64,000 bases of DNA, from NCBI GenBank assembly GCA_949358305.1, contig OX442321.1:1426001-1490000 (forward strand), read 5' to 3'. The stretch is from Strigamia acuminata. Taxonomy: Eukaryota; Arthropoda; Chilopoda; Geophilomorpha; Linotaeniidae. Below the pieces are notes generated by a model that saw only the letters and a list, made by a program, of their open reading frames with translations, had not been told where the DNA came from and searched no databases. The number at the start of each line of letters is the position of its first letter. The first letter of the stretch is position 1. A program made the translations under genes and the position numbers. This document shows positions 12,239-23,874 of this stretch, in pieces.

Positions 12239-12665
12239 TACTCTAGTTGCAGTCAAAAAGGCACTTTACAAGATGTCGTCCCATTGGTCGAGCCAGTTTA
12301 CTACTAACTCCAGACTGTATACTACTACTAGGAGCAGTAGTTTTTATTTTTATTTATTGTTTTGCTTGTTTTGACTAGTTTAGTTAACGTTATTTTGATT
12401 TTTCTTAATATAAAATGTTATTTCCATCATTGAAATGAAGTTTTACGCATACAAAAATGTCAAACTCATGTTTGTTATGTTTATTGGTTACTTCGTCTGG
12501 AACTTTGAATTTTTTGGCCGTTGCCTAGGCAATTGATTACAATGTCTGTACATTGTAATGCAATTCTGGTGTTTGGGTCTACTTTTCCGGATCACTACAC
12601 CCGTAAACTGGCTCGACCAATGGGACGACATCCTGTAAAGTGCCTTTTTGACTGCAACTAGAGTG
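12239..12665. mobile_element. F1-family MITE, intact, TA target
   Basis: Ends TACTCTAGTTGCAGTCAAAA.. and its complement, with about 67-bp inverted repeats reaching CCATTGGTCGAGCCAGTTTA. Flanked by TA on both sides (12237-12238, 12666-12667). The interior has GTATACTACTACTAGGAG, AACTCATGTTTGTTATG and AATTCTGGTGTTTGGG. It is the same family as 61944-62369 in opposite orientation. Confidence 0.88.
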
Positions 12666-12666
12666 T

Positions 12667-13030
12667 AGGTTTATACTTGTGTTCACACTAGACGCAACGT
12701 AAGCTGCTTGATGTTTACACCAATTCCTGCTTCAACTCCTAGTTGAAGTAAGCGAGGCAACGCAAAGAAAGGTCTTGCGGCCAACCAATCACAATCGATT
12801 CCAACTCTCGTCGATTCACGTCTGATGGCGAGACTTTGCCACATGCAAACAGGCCGCCATTTTCGGATTCTGGAATTAGTTCTAGAACTAAATCCAATTC
12901 CAGATTTCATTGAAAGACACAACATCAATTGTTTCAGCTCTGTTCACACATGCCCTACAGTGTGAACAGACTAATTTTTCCTTGCATTGCGTTGCATTGC
13001 CCCTTGTACAAACACAAGTATGAACCTAGC
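12667..13030. mobile_element. MITE with AGGTTTATACTTGTG ends
   Basis: The left end AGGTTTATACTTGTGTTCAC is mirrored by ..AACACAAGTATGAACCT. It abuts the F1 element directly, so it is either a neighbour or the F1 insertion target. The interior has no reading frame of note. Confidence 0.62.
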
Positions 13031-14139
13031 TTAACACGTCATTGCTGTCATCCAATCAGCACACAGAACAACGAATCAATAAGAAATAACACACAGGAGA
13101 AGCTAAATAATCAAGTTGCCGCATGCCGGAGTATTAGGCCCCAGTTTACTTAAGCTTTAAACCTGTCAATAGAAGTTACAACTACTGTAGCTTCTTCTAT
13201 CACTTGTTGGCTCACAGTATCTCGACCTAAAATCATTACTGCGCATGATACAATCACTCCAAAACAATCTGAATCACTCTGCAGTTACCATGGAGACAAG
13301 GTTTGAAAGCAAAGCAAAAAGGTGTTTGGTGAAGTACCGCCTAGTTTGAATTTCTACGAGATAGCATTGAGACCAGCACTCTAAAGCTGAATTTAGATTT
13401 AACACAATTTTGACGTAGAACTACAGTGCGGGCAAAAACTAAGTTAACAAACGCATCATGTTGATTCTTATGGCTGTATCTCGGGAAAAAAAAAGAGGAA
13501 AATTTATGAAATTTTAACTGGAGACTCGTACAACATCCTACTTTATTCACCCAAAATTTTATCAACATCTATTCATCAGTTTCTGAGAAAAAAATTCTTT
13601 TGTGAAGTGACATAAAAAATTAGAGGCAAAAAGCAACGACGACAACAACGCCATCAAGAGATGGCGCTGCAACATGCCGAGGGTTAGCCGATAGTCCGCT
13701 GAAATGAAAAGAATGAACAGTTTAATTTTAATATCGGTGCAGGTATCGGTATCGACCGACATTCGGTTGCCGATAATCGGTATCGGCAATACTGCAAAAT
13801 ATCGATATCGGTCAAAGTCTAATAAAAACACAACAAACAATCCCCTTCCCACACACAGTTCAACTTTGCAGCACAGTTACTACGGTGGCGCTAAAAACAT
13901 TTTTTCTAACACTTGAAGTAGTATGAAAAAGAACAAAAGAAGAAAAATGGAGTCAGGAATTGAAGTATTGCTCAAGGGAAATAAAGAGAAGCCAAAGTGA
14001 GAAACCAAAACAACTGCACTTCATCTTCTGCTTCCTAGAATCCAAAATGGAGAGAAAAAACACAACGAAAATAATAGTCCTTTGCCCGCAGAAAACAGGC
14101 CTAATAACAAAATGTTAAAGATCAAAACAAAAGAGTGTA
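13031..14139. other. No gene; ATCGGT-rich repeat remnant
   Basis: 13725-13825 is a cluster of direct and inverted ATCGGTATCGG-like units, typical of a decayed DNA transposon end. Flanking DNA is AT-rich; the frames there are incidental. Confidence 0.45.
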
Positions 14140-14705
14140 AATTGAGCCATAAACCTCGCGCGATAAACCGAAAATGGAAATAGAAAATAAATGGCAGCAA
14201 GATTAGAAAGCACAAAACTGTTAAAAATTAACGATCCTAATTTCTTTTCTAACACTCGCGAGACGAATTAACGTTAATTTAAAAGTGGTTACCGTTGCGC
14301 CTCGTAAAATGCAAGCGCGATAAATTCCAGGTGTTATGGCAAAACGTAAAAGCAAAATTCGTCGTCTCTCACTCACCGAAAAGAAAAAAAGAAAGAAAAC
14401 GTGCTACGCCGTGCTACGCCGTGGTCATGGAGCGGCGATTAAAAGCGGTCCGGATCGCGAGGGTTCTTCAATTCCCGACGCAGGAAACGCGTTATTTAGC
14501 ATGATTGATGTGTCAGTATTTTCCATTGTGGACGCGTGGGCGGCAGCGGGCTGCGGCGGCGATTTCTGTCCAAAAATGAAGCTATTTTGCACGGATCTTG
14601 AGGAGATGTCGAGAGGCTTAAAAACGGCATTGAAGATCAGCTCGCACACTGGTTCTGTGAAGAAAAATAGAAAGATAAATACATCCATTTCTCACTCAAT
14701 GTAAA
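14140..14705. other. CpG-rich patch with opposing open frames
   Basis: Clearly richer in G+C and CpG than its surroundings (CTCGCGCGATAAACC, GCGGCAGCGGGCTGCGGCGG). The plus strand has a 122-codon frame (14336-14704) starting MAKRKSKIRRLSLTEKKKRK. The minus strand has an 87-codon frame (14425-14688) ending SGIEEPSRSGPLLIAAP. Neither shows a known domain. It could be a promoter with a first exon, an orphan exon or a transferred patch. I do not claim a gene. Confidence 0.35.
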
Positions 14706-14743
14706 AAAAATCGATATTTCATATTTTTAAACTCGACACCTCG

Positions 14744-15402
14744 CAGTTTGCGGCAGGTACTTTTTCCTTACAATTATGACATTTTTTACACTATATTCAG
14801 CGTAAGGTAAAAGTGGGTTAAAGTTTTACGTAATAGTAGAGAGTTTGCGGGATGCATTTTTCCCTTATTTTCCTCTACGTTACACTATTTTAGTGCCATA
14901 TCGTAAGGGAAAAATCTTTAGTGTATCGTTTTCAACACTAAATTAAAATATAGCGCAGCCCAATCACAATTGAGAACACTATATTGTTAGCTCCGCCCAT
15001 TGCAAATGGCGATTATTTTGTTGTCCCGATCAAACACATCAGTCATAGGTACGTAGATTGAATGATAAGTGAGGCCCAAAATTGAATTTTAGACCCAAAA
15101 CCATACTTTATAAGCATAATAATGGAATTTTATGCAGAAATTTGCACATTTACGTCCCCAAATTAAATTTTTAGGCCCAAAATTACTAACTGTCAGTAGT
15201 TGGCTGAAATAGTGTAGTGATAAGGGAAAAGTGCAGCCCGCAAAAACTTAATTTATTATTTTTCCCTTATACTATTTTTATACCCGCAAACTCTCTATTG
15301 TCAGTTATAGAGTAAGCTCCGGTAGAGTTATAAGTTTTCCACTATACTTATAGCCTTAGCGAAGGTTTTTATAAGGGAAAAGTACCTGCCGCAAACTCTG
15401 TA
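14744..15402. mobile_element. Q-family element, carrying an R element
   Basis: Ends CAGTTTGCGGCAGGTAC.. and the mirror ..GTACCTGCCGCAAACTCTG. Subterminal TACAATTATGACATTTTTTA and GGTAAAAGTGGGTT recur in the 59.5 kb copy. The right part AAGCTCCGGTAGAGTTATAA also matches that copy. The segment 14837-15297 is absent from the other copy and is a nested insertion. Confidence 0.8.
14837..15297. mobile_element. R-family element nested in Q
   Basis: Ends TAGAGAGTTTGCGGGATGC.. and ..TACCCGCAAACTCTCTA. A second copy with related ends is at 45.37 kb. Its terminal TTTGCGG block resembles that of its host Q element. Confidence 0.74.
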
Positions 15403-15833
15403 TTGAAAGCGACGTGAATACGAGCAAATAAAACTACACGAGCGATGTAAATGGAATTAAGGTTTAATTTCGGCACTCGAGGAGTTTCGAGTTTATATTT
15501 GTGTTTCTTGTATTTCGACTGCGCTTGGTCGTGACCCCACAAAATAGAAATCGTTATTGCTGTGCACACGGCCTCGAGATTCCAGACGCAGAACATAACA
15601 CATTCGTATGTGTAATGCAAAGTCATCAGTTGGAAATGCTGCGCTTAAAGGAATCATGGCTCCTTTGACAGACATTCCGAATTTGCACGTCAAATGCAAA
15701 CTCGGTGGTTGCACTTAAAGCTCAGCTTCATCATACAAAAAAATGTACATTATATTCCTATTAGTTCTTAAATTTGCCACCACAAGCGCATGTTTAATGC
15801 ACCTTTTTGCCACTCGGCCAGCAGCGTAATGTA

Positions 15834-17064
15834 TACTCTGTCCATGTGTAACTTAGGCCTATTTCCGATTGGCTGATCCTCATAACTCACTCTGTGCTGC
15901 CACCAAGGACGACTACTCCAATGGACGGGAAACACAATGCTGTGGGGTTGGCCTATGTCTGACCAACTCCCACAATCCTTAGCGCGATAAATTAGTACGC
16001 CACCTTGTGGTGGTAATGGTTAACAGTGTCAGCTGACATTAACAACCTAGTCAGGACAAAACAATTCATAAACTCGTGCACATTTCCAACAACAACAACA
16101 ATTAGTTATTTGGTTACTTACACATCCCACAAGGTAATTAAATAGGCTTATTTATTTAAAATGTGCGCCTGTATTTATTTATTTAATAAAAAACAAAAAC
16201 TGACACAACTAAAAATGTAAACAAATATTGGATTTTGATAGACTATCTTAGTCTGGTGTCTCCATTCAAACGAGGTTGAAAATCATACATTTTGAACCAA
16301 CGTTAAAGAATTTGTGTTAAATTGTACATTAATTTGCAATACACCAGTACAATATTTAATCTTTCAACTACTAAACAAATTAAAATCAAGTAATCATATT
16401 TCATTTTTTATTTAAGTCTTCAATGCAAAACATTTACGATCGAACGCACATGTCCGTACCGACAATTACGTGCTGCACGCTTAAAAATATAACAATATCA
16501 TTAAGATTTCATTTTTAATAATACCAGTACATTAATAATGCCTTACTTAACAATATTATCACTTACTTTTATTTATTAGAAGGCCTGTTTTCTTAGATTG
16601 GATTGCAAAACTTTACAATCACTTGGGAGAACTTAGAGTGGAAATTGCAAATGGCTGCCAATCTAGTTCGAAAATACACCCCTGAAAATCGCGCTAAGGA
16701 TTGTGGGAGTTGGTCAGACATAGGCCAACCCCACAGCATTGTGTTTCCCGTCCATTGGAGTAGTCGTCCTTGCTGCCACCAGGAAAAATAGTTCAGGGTG
16801 GTTTTAAATTTGTTTGATGATTTTAATCATTGAAATGATGTAATATTGTTTATATTTTCTAAGAAAGTGTATCTTGAAGTCATAAAATAAAGATTTATGC
16901 TGGTTTATTTCAACATTCCTGCTTATTCAGTTTATTGCTTGCTTCTTCCAGAGAACAAAACAATTTTCAAATTTTTTTATTGGTGTTTTGTCTGGAAAGC
17001 AGTCAAAATGGCAACTATTGTTTTGATCTATTTTTGGTATCACTACACAAGTGAAAAGGCTCTC
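15834..17064. mobile_element. F3-family MITE, split by a 867-bp MITE and cut off by F2
   Basis: Left end TACTCTGTCCATGTGTAAC after TA (15832-15833), then CTCATAACTCACTCTGTGC. The continuation AGGAAAAATAGTTCAG resumes at 16781, as in the uninterrupted copy at 44.1 kb. The right part has GCTTGCTTCTTCCAGA and GGTATCACTACACAAGTG, then stops where an F2 end begins. Confidence 0.78.
15905..16771. mobile_element. MULE-like MITE: 84-bp perfect inverted ends, 9-bp target duplication
   Basis: The 84 terminal bases (AAGGACGACTACTCCAATGG.. to ..CCTTAGCGCGAT) are repeated inverted without a mismatch. The flanks GCTGCCACC (15896-15904) and GCTGCCACC (16772-16780) are an exact 9-bp duplication. The empty site GCTGCCACCAGGAAAAATAG exists in the F3 copy at 44.1 kb. 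A 9-bp duplication with long inverted ends is the pattern of Mutator-type elements. The AT-rich centre has no transposase. Confidence 0.9.
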
Positions 17065-17335
17065 TACTCCAAACGATACAACGACGTCCTAACTCCAATT
17101 GGTTGAGTCGTATCCCTGGTGTAGTGACACAAAAAAGTAGCCCATAACACCAGAATTGTATTCTGACTAGGCAAAACAACCGATAAAAAACTAAACCTTT
17201 GTTTACCTGCCAAAAGAAACCAACAAACTATGCTAACATTGTTTGATTGATTAAAAAGGGAAAAAGCTTAAGCTTATTTTAGCAAATGAAATAAATATTT
17301 TATTACCAAATAAATAAAATCCATCATTCTAATCA
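17065..17335. mobile_element. F2-family MITE, right-truncated
   Basis: Begins TACTCCAAACGATACAACG, then CCTGGTGTAGTGACAC, AACACCAGAATTGTATTC and AATAAATAAAATCCATC as in other F2 copies. It stops at CTAATCACACGCACATCG without the opposite end. Confidence 0.72.
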
Positions 17336-17602
17336 CACGCACATCGTTGTATCAATTTGAAGTATACCATAAAACCCAATCAGTTCTTGCTGAATTAACT
17401 GAACTATCTCCTTCAATAATTAATCTGCATTATATTTCTGACCTCAAGCGATTGTGCAATGCAGTTTCGGTTTTAAATTGACATTTTAAGCAAGGCCAGA
17501 TTGACCGGTTGGGAGATCGAGCAAGCCCCGAAGAGACCAACGCCCTAATGTGGGCCTGTCGAAGCCACAACTGCCTATGAAACCTTTGCAATGGATAATT
17601 GT

Positions 17603-17817
17603 ACACTAGAACGCCGATTATCCGAATTAATTGGGAGACATAGATGTTCATAAAACCGATTTGCTCACATAATCAGACATTAAGTACACACAATTCCGTA
17701 CATGAAAATAAAAAAATCTACAAAAACGTATAACTGTATAAAATCGTTAAAAATCGATTTAAAAAATCTATAAAAAAAATCGATGACTGCTGTTCGAATA
17801 ATCGCCATTCTACTGTA
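17603..17817. mobile_element. Pogo-like MITE (GATTATCCGAATTAATTGGG)
   Basis: CGATTATCCGAATTAATTGG at the left and CTGTTCGAATAATCGCCATT then CTACTGTA at the right. A second copy at 20970-21207 has the fuller end CAGTAGAGACTCGATTATCC. Such ends are common in pogo/Tigger relatives; the class is inferred. Confidence 0.6.
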
Positions 17818-18149
17818 CAATAAACGAGTCTATTTCTTATTACAAAACTGCTCTCAATCTGTCTCTATGGAAGCATGAAAAAGCAAGTCAGCACGTTTTA
17901 CTAAAATTATACGTGGAGTGAATGCAAAAAGAACTGACCAGCGTGGCTAACATTTCACAATTGATTTCTACGACCACTTTCTCAGAGAGTCAAAGTGGGG
18001 GCACCAGGCTACGTTTTCAAGGTTACTCCAAATAAGGAAACACCACAATGTGCTGGAAGTCTCAATCAAAATGCTTCAGTAACTCTTTTCTTTTATCTAG
18101 GTCAAGTGGGACCTTAGCAGTAAGACTGATGTTCCAAAAAATGTTTAAT

Positions 18150-18318
18150 TACCGTAAAGCTTGAAATTGGCACCAGGTTCCGATAGCTGAGGCCCGTTTA
18201 AACGCCAGGGGGTCAGTGACAATTTAGGCAATTACGCCGAACCCAAATAACCGCCCGGGTTCAAATATAAATCGGGTACAAAAAATAAATAAACGCCCGG
18301 GCCGCAATTTTACGGTAT
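18150..18318. mobile_element. U-family element, degenerate copy
   Basis: Bounded by TTACCGTAAA and TTTTACGGTA with internal units GCCCGTTTAAACGCC, AACCGCCCGGGTTC and ATAAACGCCCGGGCC. The same vocabulary is seen at 36.9, 42.1 and 56.8 kb. Confidence 0.55.
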
Positions 18319-18321
18319 TAC

Positions 18322-19156
18322 AGTCGAACCTCGTTATAACGAACCACGATATAACGAATTTCTAGTTATTTTCCATATTAATTTTCAACTTGGAAATGTT
18401 TGGAAATTTACTTTTTTTCCAGTGTATACATGATAAAGTGTAAATCAGGACATGTATGAAAAGTGACCCATCGGTCTCTTTTGCCGAAGTACCTTTTGGC
18501 ACTTTTCTTTTACAAGCGATGACGTTTTTACACGACATAATAATCCAATATTTAGATCTATGTTTTCAAGCCATCTTTTCTCCTGCAGAAACCTTTGTGA
18601 GAAGTTATTCAGTTAAGTGGGAATCCAGCACCAAACTCTGGCTATTACTAGTGATAAACCTCCCACCAGGATTGGCTGTTCACTATATCTTGCTGGAGCA
18701 AGTGTGAACTAGCGTGAACATTAGATAAGTCACTTTCTTACTTCTTAACTGCTACTGCTTTTTAAATTTGCAACCGTTGGTGATTCGCTACAACTGTGTC
18801 AGATTGCAAGCTTCTATTTCATTAAAGAGGAGGAATGACAGTTGGAGTGGGCTTCAGGGCAGCATGGGATCAATACAAGAAACGAATTCCAGCCCTACAT
18901 AAATCCAAAGAGGTTATTCAAGTTTACGGCTTTAGTCGTCCGTTTATTCATGTTGTTATAGCTGCTCTTCCTGATCAGACTCCCATGACTCTCTCTCTGA
19001 CATTGTTGAAGCGGAATTCTCACTAGATGTCCAACAACATGAATTAAATTTTTAAAAAGTATAAATGCTTAAAACCACACGGTAGAAGTGAAACTTCTCG
19101 ACCGTTAGGTCCGCAAATACCCTAACCAACAAAATCACGAATATGGAGTCACTAGG
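18322..19156. other. Pogo-like end then no supported gene
   Basis: 18322-18375 holds CAGTCGAACCTCGTTATAAC and ATATAACGAATTTC, a lone pogo-type end. The frames at 18456-18707 and 18835-19026 have no recognisable domain. Confidence 0.4.
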
Positions 19157-19572
19157 TGCGTTCAATAAAAAATGGATTTCCGAAATCGTAATTTTCTTGA
19201 TTTCCTGAAATCAAGGAAATCTGATTTCAACTTTCTTAAACTAAAATTTCCCGAAATCCAACTGCTGCCCTTGCGCAATTTGAACCGCTTTTGCCACACA
19301 CCAGTACAGCGGAACATTAAAAAACTTTCGGCCGCATTCGAGCGCTCAAACACGGTTGAAAAATAAGCTTTTGCCACACAGCAGTGCGGCGGAACATTGG
19401 AAAACTTTCGGCCGCATTCGAAATCAACTTGAAATCAAAGAAAGCGACTATATACGTCGCTTTCCCAAAATCAGATTTTCTGAAATCCGATTTCGTTTTT
19501 ATGACAGAAAAACCGTCACTTCCGATCTCCCAAAATCAGCGAAATCAGCAAAATCCATTTTATATTGAACTG
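19157..19572. mobile_element. Y-related MITE with internal duplication
   Basis: Starts TGCGTTCAATAAAAAATGG and ends CCATTTTATATTGAAC. Two direct copies of TTTTGCCACACA..CAGT..CGGAACATT..ACTTTCGGCCGCATTCG lie inside (about 19288-19345 and 19368-19425). Confidence 0.65.
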
Positions 19573-20651
19573 TAATTGTTGTGTTTCTTATATTTGATTG
19601 CACTGATTGCAGTTGGATGTAGTCAGACACGAGGCATCACGTACAGGAGTATTTGCATAAGTGTTGATTTATTCATGATTTTATACAGAGGGCGCCGCGC
19701 AAGGGCAGCATCACAAATTATCACAAGAATTGGATTGCCGAACACTCCTCAATTCGAAAATAGCAAATAACAAATGTAAAACATGATATTAATTTCTTCG
19801 ATTGTCCGGCATTGTTCCCCGCGCCCCCCCCCCCCTCTGAGAAAGCCTTTGCCTGATATGATGTGAGTGCTGATACCGCTAAAGCTTAATACAATCAATG
19901 CATAATTACTGAGCAATAAACAATTGGCCAAACCTAATTCACTTTGCACATTGATAAAGATATTATCCTCCTGCTGTTGAGCACTTGCTACAAATGGCAA
20001 TATCACAAGCATTTGTTGTATGCTACATTTAATTAAATATGAAATATTACTCTCAATTATTTTTACCGGTTAGGTAAATGTCAAATGTGAACCTCATCTA
20101 AATCCTATTTGAGTCCTCAATCTCAACTCCCACTCAAGTCAGATTAAATTTTCATAGTAAATAACCTTCAATGGTCTTTGACATTAAGAAGATTTCAAAC
20201 CTCATTTAAACCAATGTCAGTTGCTGAAGCTTTTAAAAAATGAGAACAACCTGCACCTCCAAAAATGGCAGATAACTATCTAACTGCAACAATGGCAGCC
20301 AAGCGTGTCCTCAGTCGAGTCACACACACAACATTTATAGACGTGAAAAAAACACCATTAGAGAATTGGACTTTGGGTGTGAAAAATATGATTTCGGCTT
20401 TTGTTGAAACTCCGGTAAGCTTTCACTTTATCTTGGGTTTTATTGATTACTCGCTCATAATGTGTGGTCATATTTTCTGAGTCTGCTCCTGACGTTTAAT
20501 TCACGCTGGCAACATTCGAAAAGGCTTTCAGCTTGGTTTCGTCTCCTTTAAACCAGTCTAAACGCATATTTCAGACGGCCATTTAATCAACCAAGGCGTG
20601 TTTAAAAGGGCAGTTTAACTTGTTTTGAAGTTTAAAATTTGTGGGCACATA
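19573..20651. other. No supported gene
   Basis: A C-run at 19822-19835 and AT-rich DNA. A 71-codon frame at 20265-20480 begins MADNYLTATMAAKRVLSRVT. A similar ATGGC.GCCAAGC..CACACACAAC string occurs at 24.87 kb, which points to a repeat rather than a gene. Confidence 0.4.
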
Positions 20652-20861
20652 CAGTCGAGGACAAAAAAAGACTTCCCTTTGTTTAGCTGTTTTAAGTTTA
20701 TCTATCATGATTTGCCCAGTCAATCTTTTATTACTGTTGTTAATGTAAGACGAGAGACCGAGTCAAGATTGATGTCGTTGAATCTCAATGGATTTTTATG
20801 CCACCTGGTAGATAAACTTAAAACAGCTAAACTGAAGGGAAGTTTTTTTTGCCGACGACTG
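20652..20861. mobile_element. Tc1-like MITE, copy 1, TA target
   Basis: Ends CAGTCGAGGACAAAAAAAG.. and ..GCCGACGACTG with TA on both sides. Internal TTTAGCTGTTTTAAGTTTAT and GTAGATAAACTTAAAACAGC pair as inverted repeats. Copies lie at 22331 and 55975. Confidence 0.82.
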
Positions 20862-20969
20862 TACACTGCTACTGAAGGAAAAGTAAGACCTAGTTAAAAC
20901 CTAAACCACTTCTGTAAAGGTTATGAAAGCCGCAGTTTCTACAACAGTGATTCAAGGGTGAACAAGGTA

Positions 20970-21207
20970 CAGTAGAGACTCGATTATCCAAATTAATTGG
21001 GAGACATGCGTGTTCATAAAACCAAATTGTTCGGATAATCAAACACTAGGTTTATACACAAACTATACTGCATATGAAAATACAACAGTTATTAAAATAT
21101 AGTTAAAAAGCACTAAAACATTAAAAACTGATTAAAAAACTAATAAGAATCATTAAAAATCGACATAAAAATCGCTTACTGCTGTTCGGATAACCGATCA
21201 TGTTGGG
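20970..21207. mobile_element. Pogo-like MITE, copy 2
   Basis: CAGTAGAGACTCGATTATCC at the left, GCTGTTCGGATAACCGATCA at the right, with TTCATAAAACCAAATTG inside as in the 17.6 kb copy. Confidence 0.62.
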
Positions 21208-22330
21208 AATTATTACCTTAATGTTGAAAATCAACAATTGATGGCGTTAGTAACATTAGAGAAGTTTTTTTTGTTTGTTAGTCACGTGGTGACGCGCACC
21301 TATATTTGGCATGGTCACTCTTTAGTTTCGTTCTTTGTTGTTCACATATCCATGCAACCAGCGATGTAATATTTCAATCCAGAAGTAAATCTCATTTGTT
21401 TTTCGTTCATTATAACAGATCATTCATTATTCATATAACCGGTGATCGATCATTGAGGCTCTACTGAGTTAGAAAGTTTAGAATTTCTACAAGTTAGTTT
21501 CCGGCCACCCACACTTTAGGATAGTTTTGTTTCAACTATTGACGTTTTTGACAAGGAGTGACTAATGCAGCTCTCCAAAAAATGGTCGATTGTTTTGGTC
21601 TGGCAGTTGACCCCTATACTTGTACCGTGACCAGATAAGAGACGTGCTTTGCGACTTCAAGTTTAAGAAGTCACTTCTCCCACTTCAAATTCTTACGAGA
21701 TGTAGAAAACCAGAACAAGTGTGAACACAAGAGTTTCTAAAAGCTGGGTGGTTACGTAGAAAAGCGGCCGAAACCAGTTGCTACTTTTTCTGATAGAAGT
21801 AGCGACATAAATTTCCCTGACCAAATCAAAATAATTTAAAGCCGACACAAGCAATTTAGTTTTCAACTGTCGTTTCGTTCAAATGACTTTTGGAATGCAG
21901 CTACTATTTATTCCCTAATTAACACCCTCCAAATCACTAACCAGTCAATTCCACCATTTTATTTTGACATCATATAAGCATAAACTGCCTTCGCCTTCCT
22001 GAAAAAGAAAACAATCAGGAGTTGAACCCAAACCCCCATTTGCTGGATGAACGCTTTACCAATTTTCCTATCCGAAGATTCCAACAAAATCACAAACCGA
22101 AACGCCTAAATAGCCACCAGTAAGCGGAGAATCTGAGTTCAACTCCCGGCAAGCGACTCCTTAGTGTTCTTCAGCAGGTTAATATTGAGGAAGACAAAGT
22201 GCTTTCGTGATTCTTCGGAGACTACCAAAGGTATTAAGAAATAAAATTATAAAAAAATCCACTTCGACTAAAAGCAGTCCGTCTCATATTTCAGGTAAAA
22301 TTGTCAAATTTTCTTTTAATTTCATAAGTA
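21208..22330. other. No supported gene
   Basis: AT-rich intergenic-like DNA. I see no exon, repeat array or structured RNA in it. Confidence 0.4.
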
Positions 22331-22523
22331 CAGTCGTGGACAAAAAAACTTCCCTTCAGTTTAACTGTTGTCAATTTATCTACCAGGTGGCATAAAAATC
22401 CATTGAGATTCAATGACATCAATCTTGACTCGGTGTCTCGTCTTATCCTAACAACAGTATTAAAAGATAGACCGGGTAAATAATGATAGATAAACTTAAA
22501 ACAGCTAAACACATCCACGACTG
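22331..22523. mobile_element. Tc1-like MITE, copy 2, TA target
   Basis: Ends CAGTCGTGGACAAAAAAAC.. and ..CATCCACGACTG, TA on both sides. The interior, in the opposite orientation to copy 1, includes TACCAGGTGGCATAAAAATC. Confidence 0.84.
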
Positions 22524-23500
22524 TAGACTGTTTAGGTTGTTATATTTCACTGATTAGTTTAGACTATACTAATTTTGACTATTAATGACTACTAATTTTG
22601 TGTTAAAAATTTAAAGAATAATTTTTGGCCAAATTCCCCAAGTTCGTATAACCCAAAAATATATTTTATTCCCAGTTTCATTTGAAATTGAAATTAAATT
22701 TTTAGAAAATCGATTTATTGATTGCCATTTTGTACAATTGCTCAACACAGCAAGCAAAACAAAACATAAAAATAAAGAGTTTCCAGGGCTCAATCTTAAT
22801 TTATCATCCAATTATTCTCAATAAACATTTGACTGAAAACAAGCCGTCTAGTCTGTTGGCAATAGAAAATTCCCCCGGTGCACAAAATGTCCATTTCAAT
22901 TCTAAAACGCCATTGCAGCACTCCAACTTCAAAATTCACGATTTCAACAATGTTATTAACAGTAATTAGAAAATTGATTACTTCCCACTATACACGGTGG
23001 TAAAAAAGTCTGTAACTCTACTAAATATTTCTGAAAGTGCTGACAATGCATCTAATCCAATTAAAAACAAAAGAAAATAAAACTGCAAAATATGGGCACA
23101 AGATTGACATTTTTAGTCCTATTTGACATTGCCGTGCGCTGATGTTATTTATGGAAAATTGAAATTATTGAGATGTTGAGGTCTCTGTAGGTTTCAATTA
23201 TGTAGACTGAAATTGACGAGTGCATGTCCGAAAGCAATCAACCGTGTCGCGTGCAACTTACCTATAAATTAACACTCATTTCATGGAATGATACCACACG
23301 CACAATTAACTGCGAAGCATAAAAAAAATGAAAGCAGAAAACACAACCTACAATTCCTAATAAGAGTACTCAGGGGAATAAGTATATAAAAATACCCAAC
23401 GACCAAATTAAGCAACAAAATTTGTCCTTCAATTTATCTCAGACTACGCAAACAATTTTTAATGGTCCATTCAGATTTGCTCGTAGAATATTTTTACACA
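22524..23500. other. No supported gene
   Basis: AT-rich sequence without exon-like features. Confidence 0.4.
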
Positions 23501-23874
23501 TTAACCCTCGCAGCCCCAACCTAAAAAAAAATCCCTTACTCACCCAACCCGGGTCATTTTTGACCCCAAGCCGAAAAAATTTTTCCAAAAATGAGTGAAA
23601 ATGATTTTATTCTCTGAGTATTTCATGTTTATGAAAAAATTTAAGCAATTCGGTATTTGTCAAAAGAGAGCGACAAAAATAATTGACATTGCATTCAAAA
23701 GCAGTGAAAAATTTTTTTTGCGATTTTTAAATCTATTATTTTTTTTATTGTTTGTTATGATGTTAAATGAAAATACATAAAACTTCAGAATGAAAATCCC
23801 AATAGTTTTTGAGAAAAAAAATAAAAACACTTTTGGAGGTCAAAATTGATTCTAGGTTAGGGAGGGGAGGGTTA
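23501..23874. mobile_element. W-family MITE with TTAACCCTC ends (piggyBac-like)
   Basis: TTAACCCTCGCAGCCCCAAC at the left; AGGTTAGGGAGGGGAGGGTT then AA at the right. The interior includes CCCGGGTCATTTTTGACCCC. The TTAA plus CCCTC form resembles the V family but the sequence differs. Confidence 0.62.
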
